Shown here: positions 1 through 12,000 of the stretch, piece after piece
Numbering within the stretch: position 1 is the first letter of the stretch
How the letters are laid out: the number at the start of each line of letters is the position of its first letter
Assembly: GCF_000524195.1 (NCBI RefSeq)
Contig: NW_020170384.1
Coordinates: 2,760,664-2,824,663 of the forward strand
Direction of reading: 5' to 3'
Length of the DNA: 64,000 bases
DNA from: Echinococcus granulosus
Lineage: Eukaryota; Platyhelminthes; Cestoda; Cyclophyllidea; Taeniidae
The notes under the pieces: generated by a model
The model's input: only the letters and a program-made list of their open reading frames with translations
What the model was told of the DNA's origin: nothing
The model's database searches: none
Translations under genes and position numbers: made by a program

Positions 1-4
1 GCAG

Positions 5-412
5 GATGAGGTTGCCACTGCACCAGACATCGTTCAGACAGCAATGAGTTTCACAGATTTCGATGACTACTTTAGAAAGCACCTGATTGGTGGAAAAGAT
101 AAGGAGCAGTCCTGGTGCACCTACCAGCCAGACAGCGAGACAGAAGACTCCGCAACGGAGATGTCCATTGTCTATAAGACGAAAAGGGCGAAGGAATTGT
201 TCACAGCAATGCCTACAGATTTGCAGCACTTGGTAGTGCGAGCGCATAAACGACCGATTCGATTTGCAGCCATCATGGAGATGTGCAAGACAGATAAGTA
301 CGGAAAAGAATTTTCTGCTGAGAGTGAGCGCAATTTTAGAGGGTACAATGACGTGGCAACCATGATGACGGACTTCGGATTTGATTTGAACGCGGTGAGT
401 CGACGATTTTAA
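5..412 (+). CDS. 3' terminal exon of an unrecognised upstream gene
   Basis: The frame is open from the left edge and ends in TAA at 410-412. A splice acceptor (gcag) sits at 1-4, so the exon probably starts at base 5 and the ATG at 44 is internal. The 135 visible residues are hydrophilic and rich in Asp, Glu, Lys and Met, with no membrane segment. They include FTDFDDYFRKH, LQHLVVRAHKRP and a C-terminal MMTDFGFDLNA. I do not recognise the family. It is not the N-terminus of the formin downstream, which has its own start at 3061. A good donor-like GTGAGT at 395 lies 15 bases before the stop, so the exon may instead be spliced at 394 to an unseen exon. An AATAAA at 682-687 supports 412 as the real end. 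Confidence 0.5.
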   Translation, partial: DEVATAPDIVQTAMSFTDFDDYFRKHLIGGKDKEQSWCTYQPDSETEDSATEMSIVYKTKRAKELFTAMPTDLQHLVVRAHKRPIRFAAIMEMCKTDKYGKEFSAESERNFRGYNDVATMMTDFGFDLNAVSRRF

Positions 413-3060
413 ACCCCTTTTTGTTTGTTGCGTTATTTTAAGGTAGTTTTGAAAAAAAAATCCAAGAAAAGAATAAGGGGGGTGCCTAAAGTTCCACAGA
501 TTTCAGAATGAGGTATTTTTAGGGAGCCCATTTGAAACTGCAGGGAGAAGAAAATGAAAATTTTGCGCAGAATTCGTAGAACATCACTAGAACTTAGTGG
601 GCTTTTTAAAAAATTATAAAAAACTTTTCTCTAAACATGTAATTCTATTGGCACAAAGCGCCTACGTTTCAAAGTGACATTAATAAAGATCCCTTTTTGG
701 TAAGGAGCTTTTCCTTATCAAAAGACAAAATTATGTAGAATACATAGTTTACGTCAAAACATCGCCTTGGACAATGTTTAAAATGAAGTCGACTTTACAA
801 ATGCTTTTTGTTCTAATAGGCATTCTTCGTGTGGCTCTTTAAAGATAATAGTGTGCTGGTATGTGAATTATTTTTCCTCCAATTTTAGTGAAAAATTTTA
901 ATGGTTAGTGAAAATAAGCGTAATCTTTGAAAACTCCCTCCACCGTGTCTGGCTGCAGTCCTTTGGGCATTTTCCGGGTCCGATGAAGAGTTTTAGTCAC
1001 CGTTTAAGCACCCCAGTCAGTTGAAATAGGCATTTTTCATTCAGTCCCCTCACTTCGAAGCTGCGGATGGCAGTACCATCTACCCGAATGTCAATTGTAC
1101 CTGTCTGAGGACAGAACTTCAAACTTGTCCCTGCAGGATAGTGACTGAAGGATTTGTGTATGTCTCGTCCTCTCTATCAGAAGTCAGGAGAGTTAAAAGT
1201 ATATGGGAAGAGGAATTTGTAACATTACCGGAAAAGGTACTTTACGTGCTGCAAATGACCGTTAATCCAGTTCACCTGCAAATTTGTAGCTGTGAGCTGG
1301 TGAATAAATGACCCATTTCCTCCCTATCTCTTATCTGCAGTTTTCTTCTGCTTGCATTATCTCGAACCTCATTTGTACTACGTGATTCCGGAGTATGGAT
1401 CTTTTATTAGCGACTCGGTATTTATGCAGAAAAAATGTATCTCGTACGCACAAACACACGCATCCCACATCCCTGGCGGTGTCTTTCGCAGAGCAAAAAA
1501 ATGAAGAGCATGGCAGGTAGTCAGACAATATGTCATTCCTAAGATATGCCAACTTGCAATTCTGGTCAAAATGTGCAGCCAATTTCCCAACTACCAGCTC
1601 GTTACACTATTGGCGGCAAGAAAAAAAGGAAATTGCAACCACTCGGCAAAATATAGGGGCCGTGACCTTTTGGAAGGTAGTAAAGTGCAAGTTCAGGCAG
1701 GGTGACCTCATCTCCCACTTGGAGGAGGCTTGGGACAACTAAATCCCACTGAATGGGTCTTAATGAGCGTTTTCACTCCTCTGATTAATTGACTGAGCTG
1801 GTAATCCGGTGGAGCTAATATAGGGGCTTTGTCCTATCATCAAACAACCTGCTTTCAGCAGGTGAAATGACCGCCATTAGTAGGCAAGGGGAGGTGCATT
1901 TTGGAAAGCTAACTAAGAAGTAACTCTGTGGCGTATGCTAATTACACGGAGTAAATTATCGCCTTTACTCGAGTGATTCGAACATACCCAGTGTTTATCA
2001 CACGCGGTGTGGTATAAGGCCGTGATCACGTCGTCTATTGAGCAATCACTGATTTCTGGTTTTTCGCATGTCCATTACTGTAAAAACTGGCCAGTAATTC
2101 TTAAGACAGAAAGGAAGAGATTTATAGAATCGGCTGTAGTCTCATTAACGAAAATAGTTCCCGCTTTTTTAAATTGCAGTGCCATGGTTTTTTTAAAACA
2201 TGCAAAATCCTTACAGCTATGCGTGCCTTGTTTCACAAAAGCACTGGCTTTCACAAAGTCTCACCGAAAAGTAGTGGCGTAGGAAAATTTCGGTTATTAT
2301 GCCATGGTGCAGTGCTTTGAACTGTTTTCCCCACTATAAAGTCGTCAATGCTTTATTATAAGCGGAATTGAAATGATAGGCCTCAAGTTAGGGAAAATTC
2401 AAACCTCTCTTTAATTTAACGCAGCGTAATTTATTTTTTGGATGTAAAAACTACATTCATACATAATTTCAAGATTCTTAAGGCGAAACATACGAATATT
2501 TGAGACTGAAATTTTGCAACAGCACATATTTTCTTAACATCTATAAAAAGTGAGCCAAAAATTTTTACCTTAAGACCAGTTGAAATTGTACAACCCAAAG
2601 TAAGTAAACGCAATTTTTTAATAGGTACCATTTCATCCCATACTCAGCAATTGATATTTTTAAACGATACGCGAGAAACTAGAAATTCTTCTGGAGCACG
2701 GAGCCACAGCGGCTTACGAGAAAATTTTCTGATTTTTGTGCTTCGCCTACTTAATAATTTTCCCCCTAATTATTGTGTGCAACATTTTTTGTAATTTTCT
2801 TACAAGCAAATAAAGGGGAAACATTTCTTGTTTTACCTTCAAAATTTGTGTAAACCTTAGATGTTTTATTTTGTACATTTACTGATAACAAGGCATCGGC
2901 ATTAATTTTATCTTAAGTTTCGCTACTAAATTAAAAACTTTTTAACGGCCCTCAACGCAGTAGCAACAAGCACCATATTAGTTTTGTTTTGATCACCCTT
3001 TACGTGTCCTTGGTACCCAGTGCACCACATGAAAATGTAAATTGTATCGTATGTGATAAG
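413..3060. other. Intergenic region between the upstream gene and FHOD
   Basis: AT-rich non-coding sequence. Short ORFs on both strands lack convincing codon patterns or paired splice sites. An acceptor-like site at 3019-3020 (tacccag) could define the 5' boundary of the first FHOD exon. No repeat copy was recognised here. Confidence 0.5.
682..687 (+). terminator. Candidate polyadenylation signal of the upstream gene
   Basis: A canonical AATAAA lies 270 bases after the TAA at 410-412. The distance suits a short 3' UTR. No cleavage site can be shown from sequence alone. Confidence 0.4.
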
Positions 3061-6000
3061 ATGACGACGTACACTTGTCGCACCTATTACCTCGATGATA
3101 GAGACCCATTTGACTACACGAAATCCGGATTTTTGGAACCTCCGAAACCCCCTAGATTTGCTTTTCTTACCGATGTTTGTTTGCGAACTCAATTGCCAGG
3201 ACTTCACAAAATTTTGGAGGCTCCACATCAAGTATCTTTCGTCTGATTGTTATACATTTTAGGTTGAAAATTGTATTTTGCAAGTCTATCGGTTTGGAGC
3301 TGAGCAGAACTACTTCGGTACATATCTAGACATGGATTCCACCCTTCAAGAGCAGTGGGAGGAAATAAAGGGTGTAAACGATGAGTATGTCAAGATTATC
3401 TTGTTACACTTGTTCTTCCCTAAGATCTTTTGGTACTTCTAATTTCATTATGTTTTGCATTATATTTGGTTAATATTGTAACTATTCTGCACTAATTCTT
3501 TGCATTTCATCTCAGTTCTAATTATGGTTTCGTTTTGGGTTGTAGACATTAAATTTTTTGAGTTCTGCTTACATATTTTAGCTTTAGCGTGGTACAAACT
3601 AGCCCATTTTTTGAGGTCTAATCCGTCTATATCGTTAACCTGAGTGCCTTTTGAGTGTGGGAGTATCGTTTACACAAAGTAATATATTGAAAAGTTTATG
3701 CGGTATTTACTGTAGCCCATGAGTATCATTGCGTCTTAGATTTTTGGATAATTACATTTAGTCAAGTTGAATTTTCTTTAAACCCAAATAGTTTACCATG
3801 ACTTCTTCCCTCCTGTATTGATAAGAATTTCTGAAAGTTTAAATTACCTTTCATGTTCACATAGTCCCCCACTTAGAAGTGCTGGATATCCATATTCGAG
3901 AGTTATAAGCACCGAATTCTCCTTTTAACAATGCAGAATAAGACTCATATGCCGCCCGTGTTATTTTTCTTTACGTAGTACTTTGTTGTTTGCACTAGAA
4001 CCATTCCACATTTTATTTATTTTCAGAGCCGACTCAATTGCAATCGTTTTGCGAACCAAATCCATTGTTCGTGTTCAAGCAATCATAAGTAAGCTAATAA
4101 AAATATACCTTGTGCTTGTGCATCCAGCTTACAAATGAGCTTATTATTTTTCCTTTATAAATGCAAGTCAAGTGCTTCTCTGTTGCGATGCAATGATTGG
4201 GTTTTGGACCCACTTTTCGGTGATTGACTGATCACATTACGTGTGCGTGTGTGTGTTTATATGTATGTGAATTTGCCGACTTAACTCAAAGTTTTCACCT
4301 GCACGCAGCCATAAATGCGTGTCATCCTCATCGACAACAGCATTAACCACTAGCATTAATTGCCAACCAAGTACACGCGTACAAATATTCCATAACTTCC
4401 CACGCTATTCTACAGCCTCTAAATAATTGTAAGGGGTCAACACTCCAAGCAGCTTTCTCGCCCCGTGACCTCTAGGCGGGGTCATGACCTCGTGACTTTT
4501 CATTCAATTCCGTACGCTGCGTTTTGCCTCGTAATTGCGCACTTGAGAAAAGCACGCAGTGACAAACGGAATGACCTATAAAATTACTCATTACACTTAG
4601 AAAAATAAGGTGTCTTTACTGCAGCGGTAAATATGCGTCTTGTCGCCCTACTTGCCTGAGGCATGCTACTCTGTGGATCGCAATGAAATTTTGAACTTCT
4701 CATGGCACTGCTGTACTGTGTCACATCCTCGGCAGCCAAACACAGGAGAACTCACTAATCACCAATAGTACCTCTTTTTTACTTAGAAATGATCCCCCCA
4801 AAATCCGACTTTTAGTAAGTAGCCAAATAATCCTCTCCTGGATCATACATCATCATTTTATCTTCTGTCAATTCTTCCTCTTGCTCCGTGATTTAAATGA
4901 TTGAGGCATGAGATTGATTCTTTCTCTCTTTACCAATAGGTATTAAAATTTATTGCAGAAGCTGGTTAAGCACTACCTCTGCCGTTATTTTACCGGTAAT
5001 TTATAAGGGACTAAAGCAACCTCTGAGCTCCGCAACCACATCTGACCTGCCAATCTCAGAGTTGTGTCTGGTTAATGAGGAAAACTGACGGTTTTTAAAA
5101 TGCATTTTTCTAAATCCGATCAAGAAGCCAACAAATGCGAAAAAAAATGTCCGAAAAAAAAGGCCGAAAAAAACCTTAATGGAATGTGAACAAGACAGAC
5201 GTCTGCTTAAGGACTTCTCGTAGCCACGCCTAGGTGGGCAGGTAGGTAGGAGGCGAGGCTTCCGGTGTTGGTTTTCAAAGGACTTACAGTACACGTGTGC
5301 CTGGATTGCACACAACACACGCAAGGTATGAATGCATTCATTCACCCGCGCTTTATTGCATTCTCAATCAATGCAGTCCCTGAGTAGGGCGTCTGTGGGC
5401 CATCCTCATCAGCGTCACCATCCAATCTCCCTACGGCAACCACGATATCCCCTCACTCCCTCCCTCCCTCCACCTTCTTATACATCTACACTTTAAAAAT
5501 CATTTAAAGTGGCGTCTACTTTTGCTTATTACAGATCGTCTTTATTCGGCAAAGGGTCAGGAGCTGCGAAGAGCCCTGTTTTCCCTGAAACAAATATTCA
5601 TGGTACGTTTTTCAAATGCTCTTTTTGCTTTTGCGAATTTTATTAGGTCAGTTGCACAATTCCTGTTGCCTTGTAAATGCACACCGTGAGAAATTGAGAA
5701 GTCTCTCCATCAAATTTTGAATAAAACTGGAGAAGTAAATCTATTAACCTTCTCTCTTAATAGGCACTCAGTCACATTACTTTTTATGAGTTAGACAGTT
5801 ATCAGAGCTATGGATGTTATTGCATGCCATAAAGTCACGTGCGTGGTACACTTCCAATATCTTAAAAGTTTACCAGCGGATAAATTATTGTCACTGGGCA
5901 GCGTTCTCATTTCGCTCAATTAGGGATTGCATTTCGCTTTGACCAACCAATTTAAGTTTCCTTCAAGTTTTTGTTTAAAAGTGAAATTTTATCCGAAAAT

Positions 6001-9000
6001 TTGAATAGGGGTTGGAGGGGTTCAACCAATGTGGCGAGACTGAGTTACAGCACCGAGTGACTGCACCCACGAAAGTATGCTACTTGTCTCAGTAAAAGAA
6101 GTTTAGTTGACCAAATACCACACACAAGTAGTGCGAGCCCTAAAAATCTGTGTTCTTTTCTCTTTCAAGCATTCGCCTAAAGTCAAATCATGGGCTCAGT
6201 AAATAATGTTACCTTCTGACTTTCAACCTATCAAATGAGGCGACAGTGTTTCAGGGCTGAAAGTGTTCCTAAAAATCACTATCGCGTTGAGTCCGCATCT
6301 CTTGGGCAGACCTCAGAGCACTTTCCCGGCCCTGCTTTAATTTGAAACAGAGGAGTAACTCCCGAAATTGGTCCACAAGCAATGGGTTCGCTAGTGCAGT
6401 ATATTTGTTCGCCAAATTGAAAAAAAACTCTCACTCAATTAACCGCTTCATTTTAAAGCTTCCACAACACAAGGTAATGGAGTTTAAGGTTCGCATCTCA
6501 TGGCATAAAGTAATGGTAGTACTAAACACAAAATATCACTGAGATGGGACCTCTGGACATTGGATGTCACCTGAGAAAATCGCGAGTTTTACACCTGATA
6601 CCTTAGCAATGGCGCCTGAGCCGGCATGACCAGACCGCTATGCAACTAGCGTGGATGAGAGTCTAAAATGGTTCACTTACAAGCTACTAATGCAGTGAAA
6701 TCTGATAACGTTCTGGCTCATACAATAAGTTATCAGTCTGTCTTCCCTTTTTACCTCTAAGAATGATAAAGACCTGGTCCACGAGTTCGTCACCCACTCC
6801 GGTCTGACGTGTCTTGTCACAGTGGGTTCCCAATCGGAACACACCCACCAGAATTACATCCTACGAGGTGAGTGATGCTGAGGGTACTCTGTGCGACCGA
6901 ATTCCTTGGGTCGTCGCCGAATCATCCCCGCCACCCGACTGACTCATCGACCATTGTTTCTATATCCTCTTCTTTTTCGTCTCCACCACTGAATGAGTGA
7001 CGCCAGATGAACTTATTTCTAAAGTCATGAGGTTTTTTTCTCTTGAGAAAACTTTAAATGAACCGAGTGGAAGTACACAGTGCACAATTCTTTACATTGT
7101 ACTACATCTTCACTTTTCTCTTTAAAAAAAGGATATTTTTATTTCCATTAATCTTCTTAGTCACTCAGACCTGCAAATATTCCTTCCTCAGGCCAAATTA
7201 AAAGATTTTAGGGAAATGTATTTGTGTTAAATATCATAATCTGAGCGAATTTTTTGTAAAAGGAAATTCAGTTACTAATTTACAAAGTAAACGTTTTCTT
7301 CCATTTTTCACGAGCTCCACTCATTCATTTGGAGATAATTTCCGCAAGCCTATTTTGGAGTAAAACGTTCCATTCTAAGGGCAGGTTACTTTTTTCCGGA
7401 AAAAAGTGGCACTAAAAAGTAGGCTTTATCGCGTATTCAAGATATGAACATTTCAAAGCCACTTTAAAGACCATTTTTACAATCTACACTCCATCATCCA
7501 CTCCCTTGACCACATCCTTTTTAGTCTAGCAGCTTTAAAAACTCAACTTTTTTGCATTCATTGCTTATAAAATAAGGGAAATTTTGTGAAACTAAAGTAG
7601 TTCCTTTGATTTATAAGAAAGAGCTTTCGGGGGGCACAGAGTCCCCTCCAGGGAACGGTAAAATCACAGCGATTGTCGACCGGAGGTAGAACGATATTCT
7701 TTTTCACTGCATTTCAGCTTTGGGTCAACTCATTCTCTACGTGGATGGGATGAATGGAGTGAGCGAGCACCCGGAGACGATACGGTGGCTGTATTCCCTC
7801 CTCTCCTGCAAGGTAACGGCGGTTTTCGCATGGTGTGTGTATATGTGTCTGTGTCACCTCCTCCGTCGCTTTTTCTGTTTTCCCTCTTCTTATTTTTGTT
7901 CGCCCCAAAAAGCCACTAATTTCACTCTCTACCTGCAGCGAGCTTTGTGCATCGGCTCTAACGCCTACGATGACTATATGGTAAACTGGAGTTTTTTGTT
8001 GCCCCTTTTTTTGCTGTTCTAGTGGGTAGGCGAAAATATTCCCTCATTGACGCTTTTTTGGAACGCTCGAATGCAGCAGTAAAGTGGATTGTATTCCTTA
8101 ATTGCAGTTCTCCCTGGTGAAGAAGACCGCCCTCCATCTTCTCTCTGTGTTTGTCGGCTACGCGGACACCAACGCCAACATCTTTGTGGAGACTATTGAC
8201 GACTTCCACAAGTCCTCAAGTAAGTTCATCCATACCTTTGGCTTTGAGACCATGAAAAATGAGGATTTATTTATTCACTTTAAGTTAGTAGCTTAAACAA
8301 TTTGTGAATAAAACATGTGGTAAGCTGCCAGAAGTTAGAAACCCAATGTCTGCTGCTAAACTTATTGATAAGGAAAATGAGTTTTACTAAGTTATTTTTA
8401 TTTCTCTTTGAGATGGTAGTTGCGATATGGGAAAATTCACTTTGCACTAACAATATCGGTGAAGCTGAAATTTCGAAAGTGGTACATAACTTCATCTTAA
8501 AAAATGGCAAAAAACCATTTAGGGTTAAAATAAGATCGTGCTAAATTTCTTCTCCATCTTTGACTTAAAATTAAATAACGCCTGGGGTGATGGCAGATGG
8601 CAGAAGATCCAATGAATTGAGCTGGAGTGGTCATTATTTCCATCCTCCTCTAGACGGAGAAGGAGTAAAATTCTTTTCTTCTAAGAGTTTAGCTTTGTAC
8701 TTCAGATATCTCTTCCGCCTTTGCTAGTAGTCTGACTGTAATCTTGGTCTTCGGATCCCAGAGATCTCCACCTTAGTAACCTAGAGGTATTTAATCATCT
8801 GAGAATGAAACATGTTAAATTTCTCCTTTTTTGGCATTGGCAGGAACACTAAGTTCATGGCATTCCATCTGATGCCACCGGAAGGGTGAATAGTAATGTC
8901 TGGTTAAACGAAGACGAAGCCTGTTAAACCGTGGTCGCGGCATCATTGCACCACAGTGCACAGAAGACATAAAAAAGACAAAATTTTGCTGATCGCCTAA

Positions 9001-12000
9001 GAAAAAAATTGCAACCTCTATTGTTGCCATTAAAACAATTTGGTAGTTTGATGCGTGGGCATTTATCGTTCCACCAACATTTAATCCTTCACATTTTCGA
9101 TATTGATGGCTAAATAAAAGACGCAATCTATTTATTTCTATTTAGAATTTGCGTACTTTTCTCACAAAAAGAGTTGTAATTTATGAGAAAAGTTTTCTTT
9201 TTTTCGGGGAAAGATGCATTAAAATCTTCTTTAAACGTGGTAAGTGCGATGGGAACAAAAGCAGGTTGGGGATCACGCCTTTTGATTATGCTCTCGGAGT
9301 GCCATACTTCTATCCGTCTAAAATCGCTGTCAAAGGAAAATTCTGTCGCATATTTATCCCTCTTTACAGCTGGAAAGGTCAGACATTCTTTTGTTTGATC
9401 AGTAAATCGGAAAGTAGGAAAATAGAATGCCCGTCATGCCCTGTTTTAACTCATCAAGATTTAACTTTTACCTGGCTACAAATGGATGATAATTTTAGTA
9501 ATTCTTCGGTTTCCGCGAATCACTTCCGAAGTGTCGTCTTCAGTCCTACCCAGTCGTCCGAAATTCGCCCCTTAACGGAACTAGAATCTTGCTGGTGAGC
9601 CAGATAGCGAGTGTCTAGGTGTGACAGACGACTTTTTTTCCTCCTCGGAGCAATTTACGCATTTGATTAGCAGCCATCCTTGCCACAGATTGTCACGACT
9701 CGTCTACCACAGCGCAAAGGCAGCCAAACAAAGTGACCACTTACTCCTTTGCTCTCTTCTCCCACTAACATCGATTCCTACACCGGAAAGTATAAATGCC
9801 TGTAAATTGTTTTTTCTGCCTAGTATACATTAGTATCCCTGATAATCATGTGGAGTGAGACAATTGATTATAAGCCTGTGGCAGAAACTCTGGAGCACTA
9901 TTTGGTGCACAGTAAGTCATTCCAAATGACGTTGAAGGCGAAAGTTGTCAGGTACAACCCAATCCTAAGTCAGAAGCACGAGATTTATCCTCTGTCACGC
10001 CAAAAAAGGAAAAGAATTAGGACTTATCTGATTCCCGCAAAATTGTCGATCGTGCAATTAGCATCAATGAAAAAAGTCATGTCATTAAGAAATGGCTTTG
10101 GATACTATGGAGGACATATATCTTAAACCAGGAGCTTTTTGTCCAGCTATTCCATCCTAAACCACTCAACGTCTACCAGGCGTAGGAGCTTGGAGGTTCT
10201 ACGCACCAGCTGAAAACGTGGACTGGGAAGCACTGAGAGTGAGGAGGGGTGGTGACAGGCTTGCCGCCGTTGACACCATTCTGATTCCTTATGTCTGAAT
10301 AACTAGGCGCCTCGTCGCTGTACCAAGCTACGCTTGAGGTCTCCTCGACGAGAGATTGTCTGTGCATTCGTGTCTTACGACCTCATTCACCATGCCTTGT
10401 TGAGAAGTATACGCTGACATTGCTGTATGGCGTCTGAACTGACGCATGAGAGCGAGCACCTTCGTGATAGCATCCCTCTTTTATACGGCTAAAGTTTTAA
10501 GCCTCCGCTCAACTTGAACATCCCTGGATTAAACAGTGACAAGACAATTTCCTAATTCTTCTTCTCCTTCTCCTTTTTTCTTTCATAACAGAAAGCAACG
10601 GTAAACCCTGGTCCTACCTCATTGACCTCCTGCAAAATGAATCGGGTGATCTGGAGTTTAGTCGACTGACAATGCTGTTGATCAATAAGGTTCTGGTTGC
10701 AGTTCCAGATCAGGAGACATTCTACGATATCACAGACTGTTTAGAAGATCAGGGCATGAAAGAGATCTCGGAGAAACTTCTTAAAGAGCCCAGCACCGAC
10801 CCAATTCTCGTGGAACAGTTGCAAATCTATGAGGTATCTTCGTTAAATGTAATCTCCTGTAAAGTGGATCCTTATTTCTGCTGTCAAAGTGCTAAAGTTC
10901 AGCAATCATCCTTAAAATAATTAGTTGCACCTTAGTTGTGTTTGTTTTGGTTAAAAGTAGCTTTTTTAATGTCTTCAAGACTGAAGTCGCATGTATGTGA
11001 CGACCCAACTCACTTATCCAACCTCAGCGTCACAAGTATATGCATACTAATTGGTTGTGGAGGAATTTTTCACAAGATTTAGATAAATAAGTAGACTGGA
11101 GATTTTTTGAAACCCTTAAGCCCTATTCCGATTCACTTCCTTGACTCGAGGCTTAAATCGTCTTTAGCGGCTGGATTTGAACTGTCGGAAAATCGAAATC
11201 TGTCCCTATCGGATCGCGAAAATAGTTTAGGATGTTTTTGAAACCGGGTTTTCTGGTTTAAACGCACCAGACCTGATGCCAGCGCGTAGGCGTGAAACAA
11301 ACTCTGTCGAGCCACTGTGGCTGAGAGAGAGATGATCCCAGATATCAAGATGCACTTCAGTCAAAACTAATTTAGCCTTCACTTGTCTCTTTTAATTAAT
11401 TACAGGCGAGCTTAATCTTCGAGGATGGCGGGTCCAAGAGTCAGGTGAATCTGGGCGAGAAATCGTTGGACACAATACGACAAACCCCACGACCTAGTCG
11501 AGCTGAATTGGCTGGCAAACCCACGGAGACGGCGACTTCGGAGGCACCAAGAAAACGACGGTCTCGACGTTTTCATCCCGATGAAAGTGGTACCTTTGTG
11601 TAAGTGAAAAAAGTTTCTGACATTTGTAATTCTGGCGTCTAGTTGAGCTTCCAGCCAATGCCGCAGTAGAATCACGACGCGAAATGTAGATTTAAGTTTC
11701 TATCCCTGTGCGGTAAATTCAATGAATTTGGTGCCATTCCGTGCCACCTCCACGCTGCTGACCCACTTTTCTGCCTACCTGCTCCAAACCCTTTGCGTCA
11801 ATCAAAAATGCCTTCACGATAATCTGCGATGGAGAGCCCCTAAACACCCCATGTGATACCACCTGGTGGCGGTCGTGATTTTGGACACCGCAACTCATCT
11901 TGATCACCACCCCCTTATCAAGCATTCTATTAAAACTATCTAAATCTGACTACCAGTCCAACAATGACGGGTTGTTACAATTTGTCATTTACAATCAGTG

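Noticed and set aside
9149..9598. 149-codon ORF inside FHOD intron 8
   Set aside because: It starts with TTG, has irregular composition rich in Phe and Lys, no family features, and lies between two well-phased FHOD exons. A chance ORF is more likely than a nested gene.
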